A stretch of DNA of 55,007 bases, taken from a virus. The stretch lies in IMG/VR virus record IMGVR_UViG_3300037153_000557, positions 1 through 55,007 of that record; one strand, given 5' to 3'. The notes below the pieces were generated by a model, which saw only the letters and a list, made by a program, of their open reading frames with translations, made no database searches and was not told the DNA's origin. This document shows, piece after piece, positions 39,416-47,290 of the stretch; positions within the stretch are counted from its first letter, which is position 1; each line of letters starts with the position of its first letter. A program made the translations under genes and the position numbers.

Positions 39416-39498
39416 TCACTTTACGAACAGGATGCATCTCAGGTTCAGCTAGCATGGTCGTCTATGTGCTTCTTTTGCGAAAGGATAGGCAAGCATGA
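39412..39498 (+). CDS. 28-residue hydrophobic peptide
   Basis: GTG 39412 overlaps the previous stop (GTGA), a GAGGAG site lies 9 bases upstream, and its own stop overlaps the next ATG (ATGA). Peptide VITLRTGCISGSASMVV, then YVLLLRKDRQA. The double coupling is the evidence for it. Possibly a membrane-active peptide. Confidence 0.5.
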   Translation: MITLRTGCISGSASMVVYVLLLRKDRQA

Positions 39499-39680
39499 GC
39501 ACACTCCTCAATACGATCATCATGGCTATCCTGCAAATCCCGGACAATGTGAAAGCTGCTGGTGTCATCCTGTCTTACCTGCTCATGCTTGCCTGTCTCA
39601 CCGCCATCGAGAGCCTTGTCCTTCGAATGCAAAAGCGGCTTGACAAGTACAAAGGTAAAGATTGGCGCTATGACGGATAG
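39495..39680 (+). CDS. Small single-TM protein
   Basis: 61 residues: MSTLLNTIIMAILQIPDNVKAAGVILSYLLMLACLTAIESLVLRMQKRLDKYK; one or two hydrophobic helices then a basic cytoplasmic end. Translated with neighbours. Could be a small membrane effector; no family recognised. Confidence 0.6.
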   Translation: MSTLLNTIIMAILQIPDNVKAAGVILSYLLMLACLTAIESLVLRMQKRLDKYKGKDWRYDG

Positions 39681-39687
39681 GAGGCAC

Positions 39688-39942
39688 ATGATGAAAGAGA
39701 AGCAACTTGCTCCACAACAAATGCGCATTGTCTCGCTTATCGCAAGAGGATACGGAAGCGAAGAAATACTCAAAATACTCTCTATACGAAGAAGCACGTA
39801 CTATAACCACATGAAAGCGATAAGAGCTAAGACAGGTATCAGGAGCTATGTTCTTCTGGCGTTCTACGCGCTTGGGAAAGGCATTGTCACGCAAGAGGAG
39901 ATTAAGAAGGCAATAAGGAGACACAAGCATGAGCACGTCTGA
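39688..39942 (+). CDS. Single-domain LuxR-type HTH protein 2
   Basis: 84 residues from ATG 39688 (GATAGGAGG site). LAPQQMRIVSLIARGYGSEEILKILSIRRSTYYNHMKAIRAKTGIRSYVLLAFYALGKGIV is a LuxR/GerE HTH with no other domain. Basic C terminus (KKAIRRHKHEHV). Paralogous in layout to 37951 and 46605. Confidence 0.78.
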   Translation: MMKEKQLAPQQMRIVSLIARGYGSEEILKILSIRRSTYYNHMKAIRAKTGIRSYVLLAFYALGKGIVTQEEIKKAIRRHKHEHV

Positions 39943-40090
39943 ATTCCTCCTCTTCATTGCGCAGAACCTGTGTCCATCATGCCTTGTACCCTTGGTGCTT
40001 TGGCTCGTGGTGTGCATCCCGTTGGCATGGCGGCTAGGGAAGAGGCAACATGTAACGTTAGAGGATATGTTAGGAGAAAGAGAACAATGA
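39929..40090 (+). CDS. Small single-TM protein
   Basis: 53 residues from ATG 39929 (AAGGAG site), overlapping the LuxR-HTH gene by 14 bp. MSTSEFLLFIAQNL, CPSCLVPLVLWLVVCIPLAW (membrane helix), basic then acidic tail LEDMLGEREQ. CPSC could bind metal or form a disulfide. Absent from ORF lists because of its size. Confidence 0.6.
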   Translation: MSTSEFLLFIAQNLCPSCLVPLVLWLVVCIPLAWRLGKRQHVTLEDMLGEREQ

Positions 40091-40133
40091 ATATTTGTTC
40101 TAGAAAAGTTATACAAGAAAAGAGGCACGAAAA

Positions 40134-40158
40134 TAGGGACAGGAAAGCCCCGTCCCTA
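40134..40158. terminator. Terminator between convergent genes
   Basis: Stem TAGGGAC/GTCCCTA (40134-40140, 40152-40158) between the rightward membrane gene and the leftward XRE gene, whose last codons lie within it. Confidence 0.6.
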
Positions 40159-40404
40159 TACTGCAATTGCGACGCGATCCTGGGGAGGCTCTTCAGAGGC
40201 ATCTATAACCAACTCTTCAAGTGTGACATCCAACGTTTCAGTCAATCGCTTCAGAACATCCGGACGTGGCATACGGTTCTCTTTTTCAATCTTCTGGATA
40301 GTGATGGTGGAAACCTTCGCGTCCTTTGCCAGTTTTTCTATCGAGTAGCCACGCCGTTTACGCCAGTATTTCAGTACTACCCTCAAATTCTTCTCATCAG
40401 GCAT
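40156..40404 (-). CDS. XRE-family repressor
   Basis: 82 residues from ATG 40404 (GAAAGGGTGAAAG site). LRVVLKYWRKRRGYSIEKLAKDAKVSTITIQKIEKENRMPRPDVLKRLTETLDVTLEELV is a full Xre HTH. Divergent to the replication operon and adjacent to TAGTAA-type operators, so it probably represses helicase/primase expression. Confidence 0.82.
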   Translation of the reverse strand: MPDEKNLRVVLKYWRKRRGYSIEKLAKDAKVSTITIQKIEKENRMPRPDVLKRLTETLDVTLEELVIDASEEPPQDRVAIAV

Positions 40405-40615
40405 AACTTTCACCCTTTCTCTAGGACTCTGGATAACAAGACTCCTTTCTTTAATAGTAAAACCTTACTACAAGAAAGTCAACACAAAACTAAAACCATT
40501 CTAACATATTTTACTAACCTGTTACTAGTCTATTGAAAATCTTTTACTTTCATGTTACAATACTGTTAGCAAAAGGAAAGTAAAAGCACCTCGTAAAGCA
40601 GAAAGTGAGCCAGAA
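40405..40615. promoter_or_regulatory. Divergent promoters and TAGTAA operators of the replication operon
   Basis: Leftward TTGACT, 17 bp, TACTAT (about 40480-40455). Rightward TTGAAA, 17 bp, TACAAT (about 40533-40561). Palindrome TAGTAA-AACC-TTACTA covers the leftward -10, and a related TTACTAACCTGTTACTA (about 40510-40526) lies just upstream of the rightward -35. No gene here. Confidence 0.8.
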
Positions 40616-41953
40616 ATGGTAGTGAAAATAGATGACTACAGGCACAAAAAACAGCCTCCCAACGAGCGTCAACTGGCTTTTATCGAAATGGCGAGAAGGA
40701 TACTAGCCGCTCAACCTATGCCGTCTATCGAAGAAATCAATATGCTCTCTGGGAATTATCCACGTCTCGCAAAAGCCCTTAGAGAAGCCCGCATGGATGG
40801 AACCGAGGACGACTTCAGAACAGCTTATGATGCCTTATCTAACGAGCATACCAATCTCAAAGATTGGCGTTTGCTAATCGGTATGCCAGGGACTGAAGAG
40901 GAAACGGATAAGCGTTTCAAGACAGGCAAAACTGGGAAAAAAGTCATTATCCGCTTCACCGAGGACGATATAGAGGCACTGCCTGATAAAGAGGACCTGA
41001 TCAAGGATATTTTAGAAAAAGGCACGGTTAGTATGATCTATGGTCCTGCTGGTACTGGCAAGACTTTTAATGCCCTCCATATCGCCTACTGTGTAGCACA
41101 TGGCACTCCTTGGTTTAGTCACCAGACAGTACAGGGAAAAGTCTGGTACATCAACACTGAGGGTGGACGAGGGCTCAAACCACGTATAGCGGCATGGCGC
41201 AAAGAGTATCGACGTGGCAAGACCTCCAATATCGAATTCATCACATGGTCCGTCCATCTCAAAGAGCATAGCCAGGAGCTGCTTGACACGGTGGAAGAGG
41301 CGGATGAAAAACCAGCGCTCTTGGTGGTAGACAACTATAGCATGTGTGCTACTGGCACTAACCAGAATGACCAGATGGAAGTCACACGCACGCTTATGGT
41401 GCTGCATGAGATTGCGCAGACCTATGGCTGTCACTGCCTACTCGTCCATCATAGCAACTGGACCGGAAAAGTCAATGGCAGTGCTGCATTTAGAAATCAC
41501 GTAGATACCATGCTGGATCTCTCTCGACCTAGTAAAGAGTCCCCTATCATCCTCAGATGTGAAAAGCAAAGAGACGCCGAGCCCTTTGGTGACATCCACT
41601 TAGAGCTAAAAATTGTCTCTCCTTATGCCCACCCTGTCACGGGAGAGAATATTGTCTCTTGTGTTGTCGTCCTCTCCGATGCGCCTGTTTTAGACACACT
41701 TGGAAGTAAACAGCAGCAATGTCTGGATTTACTCTGTAATGGGATGACATTTACAGAATGGTACCAGATTGTGAAAGATAACGTTAGTGTATCTGAAAAG
41801 ACTCTCATGCGCTACAAAGACCTTCTCATCGAAAAGAAACTGGTAGAGAAACATGAAGGGCAAGGTAAGCATCCTACCTATCATCGTATATCATCTTTAA
41901 ATTTTTCTGGACATTCGGCAAATTACCCGTATTCTGATGAAATGAGTGAATAG
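40616..41953 (+). CDS. RepA-like / AAA_25 RecA-fold helicase
   Basis: 445 residues. Residues 110-330 form a RecA-like ATPase: Walker A YGPAGTGKT (near 142), ALLVVDNYSMC (Walker B, near 235), HHSNWTGKVNGSAAFRN loop. This is the hexameric plasmid/phage RepA-type helicase pattern. The N-terminal 100 residues may bind the primase or initiator. The C-terminal 100 residues look like winged helix (LDLLCNGMTFTEWYQIVKDN). Paired with the primase at 42097. Confidence 0.85.
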   Translation: MVVKIDDYRHKKQPPNERQLAFIEMARRILAAQPMPSIEEINMLSGNYPRLAKALREARMDGTEDDFRTAYDALSNEHTNLKDWRLLIGMPGTEEETDKRFKTGKTGKKVIIRFTEDDIEALPDKEDLIKDILEKGTVSMIYGPAGTGKTFNALHIAYCVAHGTPWFSHQTVQGKVWYINTEGGRGLKPRIAAWRKEYRRGKTSNIEFITWSVHLKEHSQELLDTVEEADEKPALLVVDNYSMCATGTNQNDQMEVTRTLMVLHEIAQTYGCHCLLVHHSNWTGKVNGSAAFRNHVDTMLDLSRPSKESPIILRCEKQRDAEPFGDIHLELKIVSPYAHPVTGENIVSCVVVLSDAPVLDTLGSKQQQCLDLLCNGMTFTEWYQIVKDNVSVSEKTLMRYKDLLIEKKLVEKHEGQGKHPTYHRISSLNFSGHSANYPYSDEMSE

Positions 41954-41956
41954 TTA

Positions 41957-42084
41957 TGCAAAACTTTTCGGACTTTTGGACATTTTCTGGACATTGTCCT
42001 AATGTCTGCGGATTAATTTTTCGGACATTTGGACACACCCTTATAGGGTGTCCAAATGTCCATAAAATCTGACCGAAAGTTTTG
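41957..42084. repeat. Nested inverted and direct repeats between helicase and primase
   Basis: GGACATT words recur at 41905, 41977, 41990, 42021 and (inverted) 42055. A 16-bp stem GGACATTTGGAC.../...GTCCAAATGTCC (about 42021-42061, two-base bulge) has a TTATA loop. An outer inverted repeat AAAACTTTTCGG / CCGAAAGTTTT flanks all of it. Comparable to primase-recognised ssi hairpins in RSF1010, though the link here is inference. Confidence 0.6.
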
Positions 42085-42096
42085 GGAGGGAGAAAA

Positions 42097-43365
42097 ATGC
42101 TAACGGTATTAGACCTGGCTGGTGAAGATACTCGCCTCAAAAAGAAGTCGGTGAAAGAGTATTGTGGACCATGCCCAAATCCCAATTGTGGATGTCAGAG
42201 GGATGGATTTAGTGTCAAGTACAATGGCAACTCCTGGGTATTCATGTGTAGAGGCTGTTGGGATTCTGGTGAAATGATTACCAACCGAGACAAGAAACGC
42301 GGATGGGGAGATGAGATCCATTACCTGACACACTACCGATCAATAACCCTGGGTGATGCCATTATTCAAGCAATGGACAACGGACTCCTTTCATTTGAAG
42401 ACGCCTATAAACGCTATGCCTACGAAAAACGCTGGCCATACGAGAGAGCACAGCAGCACTTACTTGACCTGGGTGCTGACAAAGATCAACAGCGCGTGAG
42501 AAAGGTGCGTTTTCAAAACACCTCTTCAGATTACCGCTCTCCACTCTGGCAAGAGCAAGTCCATCAGGCAGTAGAGCAGTATGCGCAGACTCTCTGGAGT
42601 CAAGAAGGTACCGAGGCACTCGAATATATCCTGAGTAGAGGTCTCCGGTACAAGACCATTGAAGCTGCAAAGCTTGGCCTTTCAAAACAAGGCGGTATCC
42701 CTCGTTTGATTATCCCGCTTCGCAATTTTCGCTTTCATGAGTATAGCGGAGGCTGGTACTTCACTATCTTTCGTCGCGACTTGCGCCCAGATTGTCCAAA
42801 GGGTGAGCGATGGAAGAATGCTAAAGGTAGCTCTACCGATGCGCTCTACATGGCAGATTGCTTGAAAGCAAAGCGGACAACGGTACTCACCGAGGGAGCT
42901 ATAGACGCGCTCTCAATAGCTCAGGAGTGTGGAGACTTGGTAAATGTGGTAGCAACGGCTGGTGTCACTTGTGGGCAGAATGTCGAAAACCTAGCGCGTC
43001 TATCGCTGATGCCACTGGTCCTCGTTGCTTTTGACGCTGATGAGGCAGGCGACAAAGAAGCGAAATGGTGGCTAGAGCGATTGCCAAATGCACGCCGTCT
43101 CCGACCACTCTTACATGATGTGAATGACATGCTGGTGGATAACTGGGATATGAGAGAGTGGATCAAACGTGAGCTGCCAATAGAAGAGACGCTAGAGGTT
43201 GAAGAGTCCATGTGTGCTGTCTGCCTAGATCTCGGCAGGGAAACAGTAGCGCAGCATGAAGTAGATGAATTTATGTATTGTGATGAACATAAGCCATTGG
43301 ACAATAATTCTAGATCCAATGACTATACATCCAATGACTATACGCAAGAATTAGTAGAAGCATAA
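42097..43365 (+). CDS. DNA primase (zinc finger plus TOPRIM)
   Basis: 422 residues from ATG 42097 (GGGAGGGA site). N terminus: CGPCPNPNCGC and MCRGCWDSG make a CHC2-like zinc finger (residues 22-60). Residues 255-345 contain VLTEGAIDALSIA and VLVAFDADEAGDKEA, the TOPRIM Glu and DxD motifs. A C-terminal CAVCLDLGRETV...CDEH may be a second zinc site. It lays primers for replication with the adjacent helicase. Confidence 0.9.
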   Translation: MLTVLDLAGEDTRLKKKSVKEYCGPCPNPNCGCQRDGFSVKYNGNSWVFMCRGCWDSGEMITNRDKKRGWGDEIHYLTHYRSITLGDAIIQAMDNGLLSFEDAYKRYAYEKRWPYERAQQHLLDLGADKDQQRVRKVRFQNTSSDYRSPLWQEQVHQAVEQYAQTLWSQEGTEALEYILSRGLRYKTIEAAKLGLSKQGGIPRLIIPLRNFRFHEYSGGWYFTIFRRDLRPDCPKGERWKNAKGSSTDALYMADCLKAKRTTVLTEGAIDALSIAQECGDLVNVVATAGVTCGQNVENLARLSLMPLVLVAFDADEAGDKEAKWWLERLPNARRLRPLLHDVNDMLVDNWDMREWIKRELPIEETLEVEESMCAVCLDLGRETVAQHEVDEFMYCDEHKPLDNNSRSNDYTSNDYTQELVEA

Positions 43366-43377
43366 GGAGAGAACAAG

Positions 43378-44061
43378 ATGTTAAAGTCAATTGAAACAGA
43401 GTACAATGGGTGTTTGTTTCGTAGCAGGTTAGAGGCACGATGGGCAGTGTTCTTTGATACATTAGGCATCAAGTATGAATACGAGAAAGAGGGTTTTGAT
43501 TTGGGTGAAGAAGAAATCAGAGCAGATGAGTACCGATATACTTTGAGTGAAACGTGGTACTTACCTGATTTCTGGCTCCCTAAACAGCAATGTTGGTTTG
43601 AGGTCAAAGGAGAGTGCCCAACACAGGAAGAATACGCAAAGGCAAGGCTATTAGCTCATCAAAGCGGGAAACATGTCTATATTGCCGCCGGTGAAATCAA
43701 AATTCCTCCCGTTGAATATCCTGAGGATGATGGTGGCGATCCACCTGCTCCGGTAGCCCCAATGGAATATTATACCAATCTATTGGAGTATGCTCCTTTT
43801 CAGATAGATTACTATATTTATCCTGATTGGTCGATAAGCAGCTGGAATGAGTGCGTAAAGTGTAAAAATATTGAAATAAATTCAGGATATACTACTATGT
43901 TTTTATCCTGTCCCTGTCTTGAAGACGAATGCAATGATACTTTCAACACGCCACGCCTTAGAAAAGCCTATAGAGCGGCTCGTCAAGCTCGTTTTGAGCA
44001 CCAAGATAGATGGATAAAGAAGGTCAATGACACGTTAGAGAAATTTCAACAGCTTCAGTAG
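43378..44061 (+). CDS. PD-(D/E)XK family nuclease
   Basis: 227 residues. LFRSRLEARWAVFFDTLGIKYEYE (first Glu helix), YLPDFWLP (Asp) and CWFEVKGE (E-x-K) give the catalytic order of the phage nuclease group related to recombination endonucleases. A C-terminal zinc-like part (CVKCKNIEI, CPCLEDEC) follows. It could process DNA ends for Bet or resolve junctions. Lies right after the primase. Confidence 0.82.
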   Translation: MLKSIETEYNGCLFRSRLEARWAVFFDTLGIKYEYEKEGFDLGEEEIRADEYRYTLSETWYLPDFWLPKQQCWFEVKGECPTQEEYAKARLLAHQSGKHVYIAAGEIKIPPVEYPEDDGGDPPAPVAPMEYYTNLLEYAPFQIDYYIYPDWSISSWNECVKCKNIEINSGYTTMFLSCPCLEDECNDTFNTPRLRKAYRAARQARFEHQDRWIKKVNDTLEKFQQLQ

Positions 44062-44080
44062 ACAGACAAAGGACAAAGTG

Positions 44081-44428
44081 ATGTTCAAAGAAGGAACTTT
44101 GGTACAACTCAAGACTGGCAAGCATCCCCCGTATCGAGTGCATATAGTCATAGGGTACACCGAATTTGGAGATGCGATGCCGCAAGAAGAGCGGCATGAG
44201 GGCTTCAATGTCTATGGCTTCTACGATGAGTATGGCCGACTCAAAGCGGTGTGTGAGCATGAGATTGAAACATGGACGCCACACGATGAGACAGAGGCAT
44301 GGTTATCGCAGTTCGGACCACGAACCTGGATCGAGTATCAGTGGTGTCTCAATGTTACTCGGTGGTTAGGAGGCGTGCCAGAGGACATGCTCATGCGACG
44401 CTTAGCCGAAAGGGAATCAGCATCCTGA
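44081..44428 (+). CDS. Unknown beta-rich protein
   Basis: 115 residues from ATG 44081 (AAAGGAC site). GTLVQLKTGKHPPYRVHIVIGYTEFGDAMPQEERHEGFNVYGFYDEYGRLKAV suggests an SH3-like barrel. The acidic/Trp C-terminal half is helical. No motif recognised. Confidence 0.6.
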   Translation: MFKEGTLVQLKTGKHPPYRVHIVIGYTEFGDAMPQEERHEGFNVYGFYDEYGRLKAVCEHEIETWTPHDETEAWLSQFGPRTWIEYQWCLNVTRWLGGVPEDMLMRRLAERESAS

Positions 44429-44478
44429 CTGGTAGTTATCCACAAGTGTGGACAAGAGAAAGAAAATGAGGAAAACTG

Positions 44479-44676
44479 ATGAGATATAACCCGTATTGCC
44501 TGTGTGCCCAGTGCCAAGCCTACACCCTCATCACGCTTGGCCAAAGCGCACTCGCACCACAAGAGTTCGTGAGACGCGCGAGACGGTACACACTGACAAA
44601 CGAGCAACAAAAGATAGTAGACGAGGTAAAGCTGAAGTTGTGGAATATGAGCGTGAAAGGGGAGCAAGCGTCGTGA
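44479..44676 (+). CDS. Small Cys-pair protein
   Basis: 65 residues (GAGGAAAAC site). YNPYCLCAQCQAYTLITLGQSALAPQEFVRRARRYTL: CxCAxC near the N terminus then a basic helix. A hairpin TCCAC/GTGGA sits just upstream at 44439-44452. Overlaps the next gene. Confidence 0.6.
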   Translation: MRYNPYCLCAQCQAYTLITLGQSALAPQEFVRRARRYTLTNEQQKIVDEVKLKLWNMSVKGEQAS

Positions 44677-44930
44677 ATAAACGTCAAGGCAAGAAAAACA
44701 AGAGAAGAGAGCTGGAGCGTCTAGAGGCCTATCTTGAGGATGCTCAGAAAGATCTGGTGCATTTCTGGTGTACCTCTCAGCCTCAAAACGAGCGGGAACG
44801 TGGAAATATTCAATACAATCTGCACAATTTCAATTATCTGAATGAGCAGGAAAGGCAAGAAAAGCTTGAGAAGAAGAGAATGCAAGCAAAAGGAAAAGCT
44901 TGGAAGCACAGGAGCAAGCATCATGATTGA
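44673..44930 (+). CDS. Small coiled-coil basic protein
   Basis: 85 residues from GTG 44673, overlapping the previous stop. VNKRQGKKNKRRELERLEAYLEDAQKDL then a Lys/Arg-rich tail (KRMQAKGKAWKHRSKHHD). Charged helix, no Cys motif. Possibly nucleic-acid binding. Confidence 0.55.
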   Translation: MNKRQGKKNKRRELERLEAYLEDAQKDLVHFWCTSQPQNERERGNIQYNLHNFNYLNEQERQEKLEKKRMQAKGKAWKHRSKHHD

Positions 44931-45102
44931 CTGTCAAACATGTATAAGGTGTCTCAAACGTATCGACACCTTTGAGTACGACAATGACGCAGTAGCCTTT
45001 GAAGATGAGCTACTTGGAGAAGGATTAGAAGTAGAGTTTGGTGACGTTGTGTGTGATGAATGTGCAAGAGAGCTGGTGGAGAGAGAGCAGGTGAGCAAGT
45101 GA
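44923..45102 (+). CDS. Small zinc-ribbon protein
   Basis: 59 residues from ATG 44923 (8-bp overlap with the gene before). DCQTCIRCLKRID and VVCDECARELV give CxxCxxC...CxxC. Acidic centre. Unknown role. Confidence 0.62.
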   Translation: MIDCQTCIRCLKRIDTFEYDNDAVAFEDELLGEGLEVEFGDVVCDECARELVEREQVSK

Positions 45103-45326
45103 GTATGGAAATTCTCAAGGGGGAAACACCTTATGGTCGCAAATGGGTTCGCTTTGGACATATTTGCGATATGGCAGAGATAGTCAAAGACCAGCGGATG
45201 CTACGCTTTTCAATAGGAGATGGAGCGTATCTCTTCACGCAAGAGGATATACAAGCCATGTTGCCATATCTGCAAAGCTTTGCTGAAACAGGCAAGCTTG
45301 AGGGAAGCAAGGGAGAGAGCAGGTGA
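45099..45326 (+). CDS. Small unknown protein
   Basis: 75 residues from GTG 45099 (or ATG 45105), overlapping the previous stop. EILKGETPYGRKWVRFGHICDMAEIVKDQRMLRFSIGDGAYLFTQEDIQAML: beta-rich then helix. No family. Confidence 0.55.
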   Translation: MSMEILKGETPYGRKWVRFGHICDMAEIVKDQRMLRFSIGDGAYLFTQEDIQAMLPYLQSFAETGKLEGSKGESR

Positions 45327-45330
45327 GAGG

Positions 45331-45642
45331 ATGATCACACAAGAAGCCCTCTTCACCGTTGACGTGCCACCACCGGAGCCGCCGACGCCCGTGGCACAAG
45401 CTGAACTCGGGACATGCTGCAAGAACGGCTGTATCGAGCCTGCCGTCCTCAAGAGTCCTGGTGGGAGTGTCTATTGCCAGAAGCACGGGTATTGTGCACG
45501 GCGGACGTGTCTCAAGAGCGTTGAGAAGTTTGTGTGGCATCCACGCTTAGGTATTTGGTGTTGTAGCTGTATCTTGAAGTTTGAGAAGAATGCGCTGCTT
45601 CTGGATGCTATTGCACTGAAGCAAAGCAGGGAACGGAGATAG
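45331..45642 (+). CDS. Cys-rich zinc protein
   Basis: 103 residues from ATG 45331 (GGTGAGAGG site). GTCCKNGCIEPAVL, VYCQKHGYCARRTCLK and IWCCSCILKFE provide at least eight Cys/His, probably two zinc sites. Pro-rich N terminus. Unrecognised. Confidence 0.65.
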   Translation: MITQEALFTVDVPPPEPPTPVAQAELGTCCKNGCIEPAVLKSPGGSVYCQKHGYCARRTCLKSVEKFVWHPRLGIWCCSCILKFEKNALLLDAIALKQSRERR

Positions 45643-45649
45643 AGCAGGG

Positions 45650-45970
45650 ATGACCATTGAAGAGTTCGAGCACTTGGTGACAGAGGCGGGGCTTATCCTG
45701 CTTCTGGCCTATCCACCTCGGTTCCTGGTGTCCTTGCACGTCGAGACAAAATTCGGAATAAGGATGCAATGTGGAAAGCTCTTGTTTTCGTCACGAGAGG
45801 CCTTTAGGATGGCCGAGAAGGAGGAAACCATATCTGCCATTGAAGAGTTGAGACAGAGGCTTTCTCGGGCTTCTCAGACGCAGCAGGGTGATGTCGCCAA
45901 GGGCGGTACCGTGGAGGTCAAGACAGCGAATGTGAGGAAGCAGGTAGCGATTGGCTATCCTGCACATTGA
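45650..45970 (+). CDS. Unknown protein
   Basis: 106 residues (GAGCAGGG site). TIEEFEHLVTEAGLILLLAYPPRFLVSLHVETKFGIRMQCGKLLFSSREAFRMAEKEETI: strand-strand-helix fold then a Gln/Thr tail. Not recognised. Confidence 0.55.
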   Translation: MTIEEFEHLVTEAGLILLLAYPPRFLVSLHVETKFGIRMQCGKLLFSSREAFRMAEKEETISAIEELRQRLSRASQTQQGDVAKGGTVEVKTANVRKQVAIGYPAH

Positions 45971-45982
45971 AAGGACAAAGAG

Positions 45983-46342
45983 ATGAGTTATGAGAATTGG
46001 TGTAAGTACTATAACGGTATCCCTAGTGAAACATGTAATGCGGGTGTAAGTTACAAAGACGTCAAAGGGCAAGAGAGACGCCCATTGAACTATCCATGCT
46101 TCAAGGATAGTGGATGTACAGTGGTATGCCATAAAGCTGAGTTTCGTACACCGGAGGAAGTTGCTGAAGAAGAGAGAAAAGCAAGTGAAGTAGTTCGGAA
46201 GTTTGTTGAAAACCTTAATAACGATATTTGTCCACATTGCGAGAATCCGATCAAAGAGAAGAGACAAGTAAGAAGATCTGTCTATGGCTATCCTTGCGGG
46301 CATAGGCTCTATCAAGGCAAGTTAAAGGAGCGAAAGGTATGA
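45983..46342 (+). CDS. Cys-rich protein
   Basis: 119 residues (AAAGGACAAAG site). WCKYYNGIPSETCNAGVSYKDVKGQERRPLNYPCFKDSGCTVVCHKAEF has several Cys with loop lengths unlike a simple ribbon. A C-terminal ICPHCENPIKEKRQ is a ribbon knuckle. Such layouts occur in phage proteins of unknown function. Confidence 0.62.
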   Translation: MSYENWCKYYNGIPSETCNAGVSYKDVKGQERRPLNYPCFKDSGCTVVCHKAEFRTPEEVAEEERKASEVVRKFVENLNNDICPHCENPIKEKRQVRRSVYGYPCGHRLYQGKLKERKV

Positions 46343-46608
46343 ACGACTCGAATCACGCCTGGAATGATGGCAAGCCGATCCGCACCAAGAAACAACCCTG
46401 TGGGTGCTATATCACGGCCAAGCACTTCACATTGTGCGCATGGGGAAAAGATCTCAAGCACTCGGCGGATGGCTGGTACAAAGCGTACCTCAACGAAAGG
46501 GAGCCACGTGGCACCTTCGACTACAAGGCTGCGCACTTTGGGAATTTTGAAACACACAAACAGGCGTATTTAAAGCATATTCGTACAGGGAAGGATTGGG
46601 TGTTATGA
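46339..46608 (+). CDS. Small unknown protein
   Basis: 89 residues, ATGA-coupled. PIRTKKQPCGCYITAKHFTLCAWGKDLKHSADGWYKAYLNEREPRGTFDYKAAHFGNFETHKQA: beta, Cys/Trp, then a Tyr/His-rich end. Unrecognised. Confidence 0.6.
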   Translation: MNDSNHAWNDGKPIRTKKQPCGCYITAKHFTLCAWGKDLKHSADGWYKAYLNEREPRGTFDYKAAHFGNFETHKQAYLKHIRTGKDWVL

Positions 46609-47054
46609 GCAAGGTGACGCTTACCAAACGACAAATGCAGGTATTGCGCATGCTGGTACGTGGATTCTCGGACGAGCAGATAGCCGAGCGACTCGAATTG
46701 GCAAGGGGGAGCGTTCAATATCATCTTCGCACTATCTACAAGCAATTCGGGCTTGATGCATATTATTCAAGCTCACGAGTGAAACTTACACTCTGGGCAA
46801 TTCGGCAAGGCTTGGTGAAGATTGAGCCAAAGCAAGCAAAACCTGTGTATATCGAGAAAATACAATACAAGTACAATGTAGGAAATAGAGTGTGTGTCAG
46901 AAATCACAGGTACTATGATGTTGAAGGAGAGATTGTGGCACTGATGCCCTACTCACTCGTAGCACCTGCTTATGATGTACAGATTGACGGCATGGTTGTT
47001 GCGGTATCGGAGCGAAGTTTAGAAAGGATAGAGCAGAAACAAGATGTCAAGTGA
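46605..47054 (+). CDS. LuxR-type HTH protein 3 with extra C-terminal domain
   Basis: 149 residues. Residues 1-65 (VTLTKRQMQVLRMLVRGFSDEQIAERLELARGSVQYHLRTIYKQFGLD) are a LuxR/GerE HTH with the usual SVQYHLRTIYKQF recognition helix. Residues 80-149 (NVGNRVCVRNHRYYDVEGEIVALMPYSLVAPAYDVQIDGMVVAVSE) look like a small KOW/SH3-like barrel. No receiver. Regulator of a later gene class is plausible. Confidence 0.82.
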   Translation: MSKVTLTKRQMQVLRMLVRGFSDEQIAERLELARGSVQYHLRTIYKQFGLDAYYSSSRVKLTLWAIRQGLVKIEPKQAKPVYIEKIQYKYNVGNRVCVRNHRYYDVEGEIVALMPYSLVAPAYDVQIDGMVVAVSERSLERIEQKQDVK

Positions 47055-47283
47055 AATTACCATGTATGCCAAGTTTGATGGCAAATGTACGGACTGTGGC
47101 TACAAAATTGACAAAGGTGCTGCGATTAAGTATAACACGGCGAGTCGAACTGCGAAACATGTGAAGTGCCCCGAGCCTGATTATAGCGGAGATAAGCAGA
47201 GAAACATCTTTGAGATGTGGATAGAGAGAGCAAAAGAGACAGAAGTTTTACAAGAAAAGATGAGAGAAAGAAGGAAAGCATGA
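47044..47283 (+). CDS. Small zinc protein
   Basis: 79 residues, overlapping the previous gene by 11 bp. KCTDCGYKIDKGAAIKYNTASRTAKHVKCPEPD: one zinc site CxxC...HxxC. Basic helical end. Last gene of the replication operon. Confidence 0.62.
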   Translation: MSSEITMYAKFDGKCTDCGYKIDKGAAIKYNTASRTAKHVKCPEPDYSGDKQRNIFEMWIERAKETEVLQEKMRERRKA

Positions 47284-47290
47284 GAGACGA

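Noticed and set aside
44436-44444. TTATCCACA, identical to a DnaA box
   Set aside because: Single copy in the window with no cluster or AT-rich partner; chance occurrence is likely.
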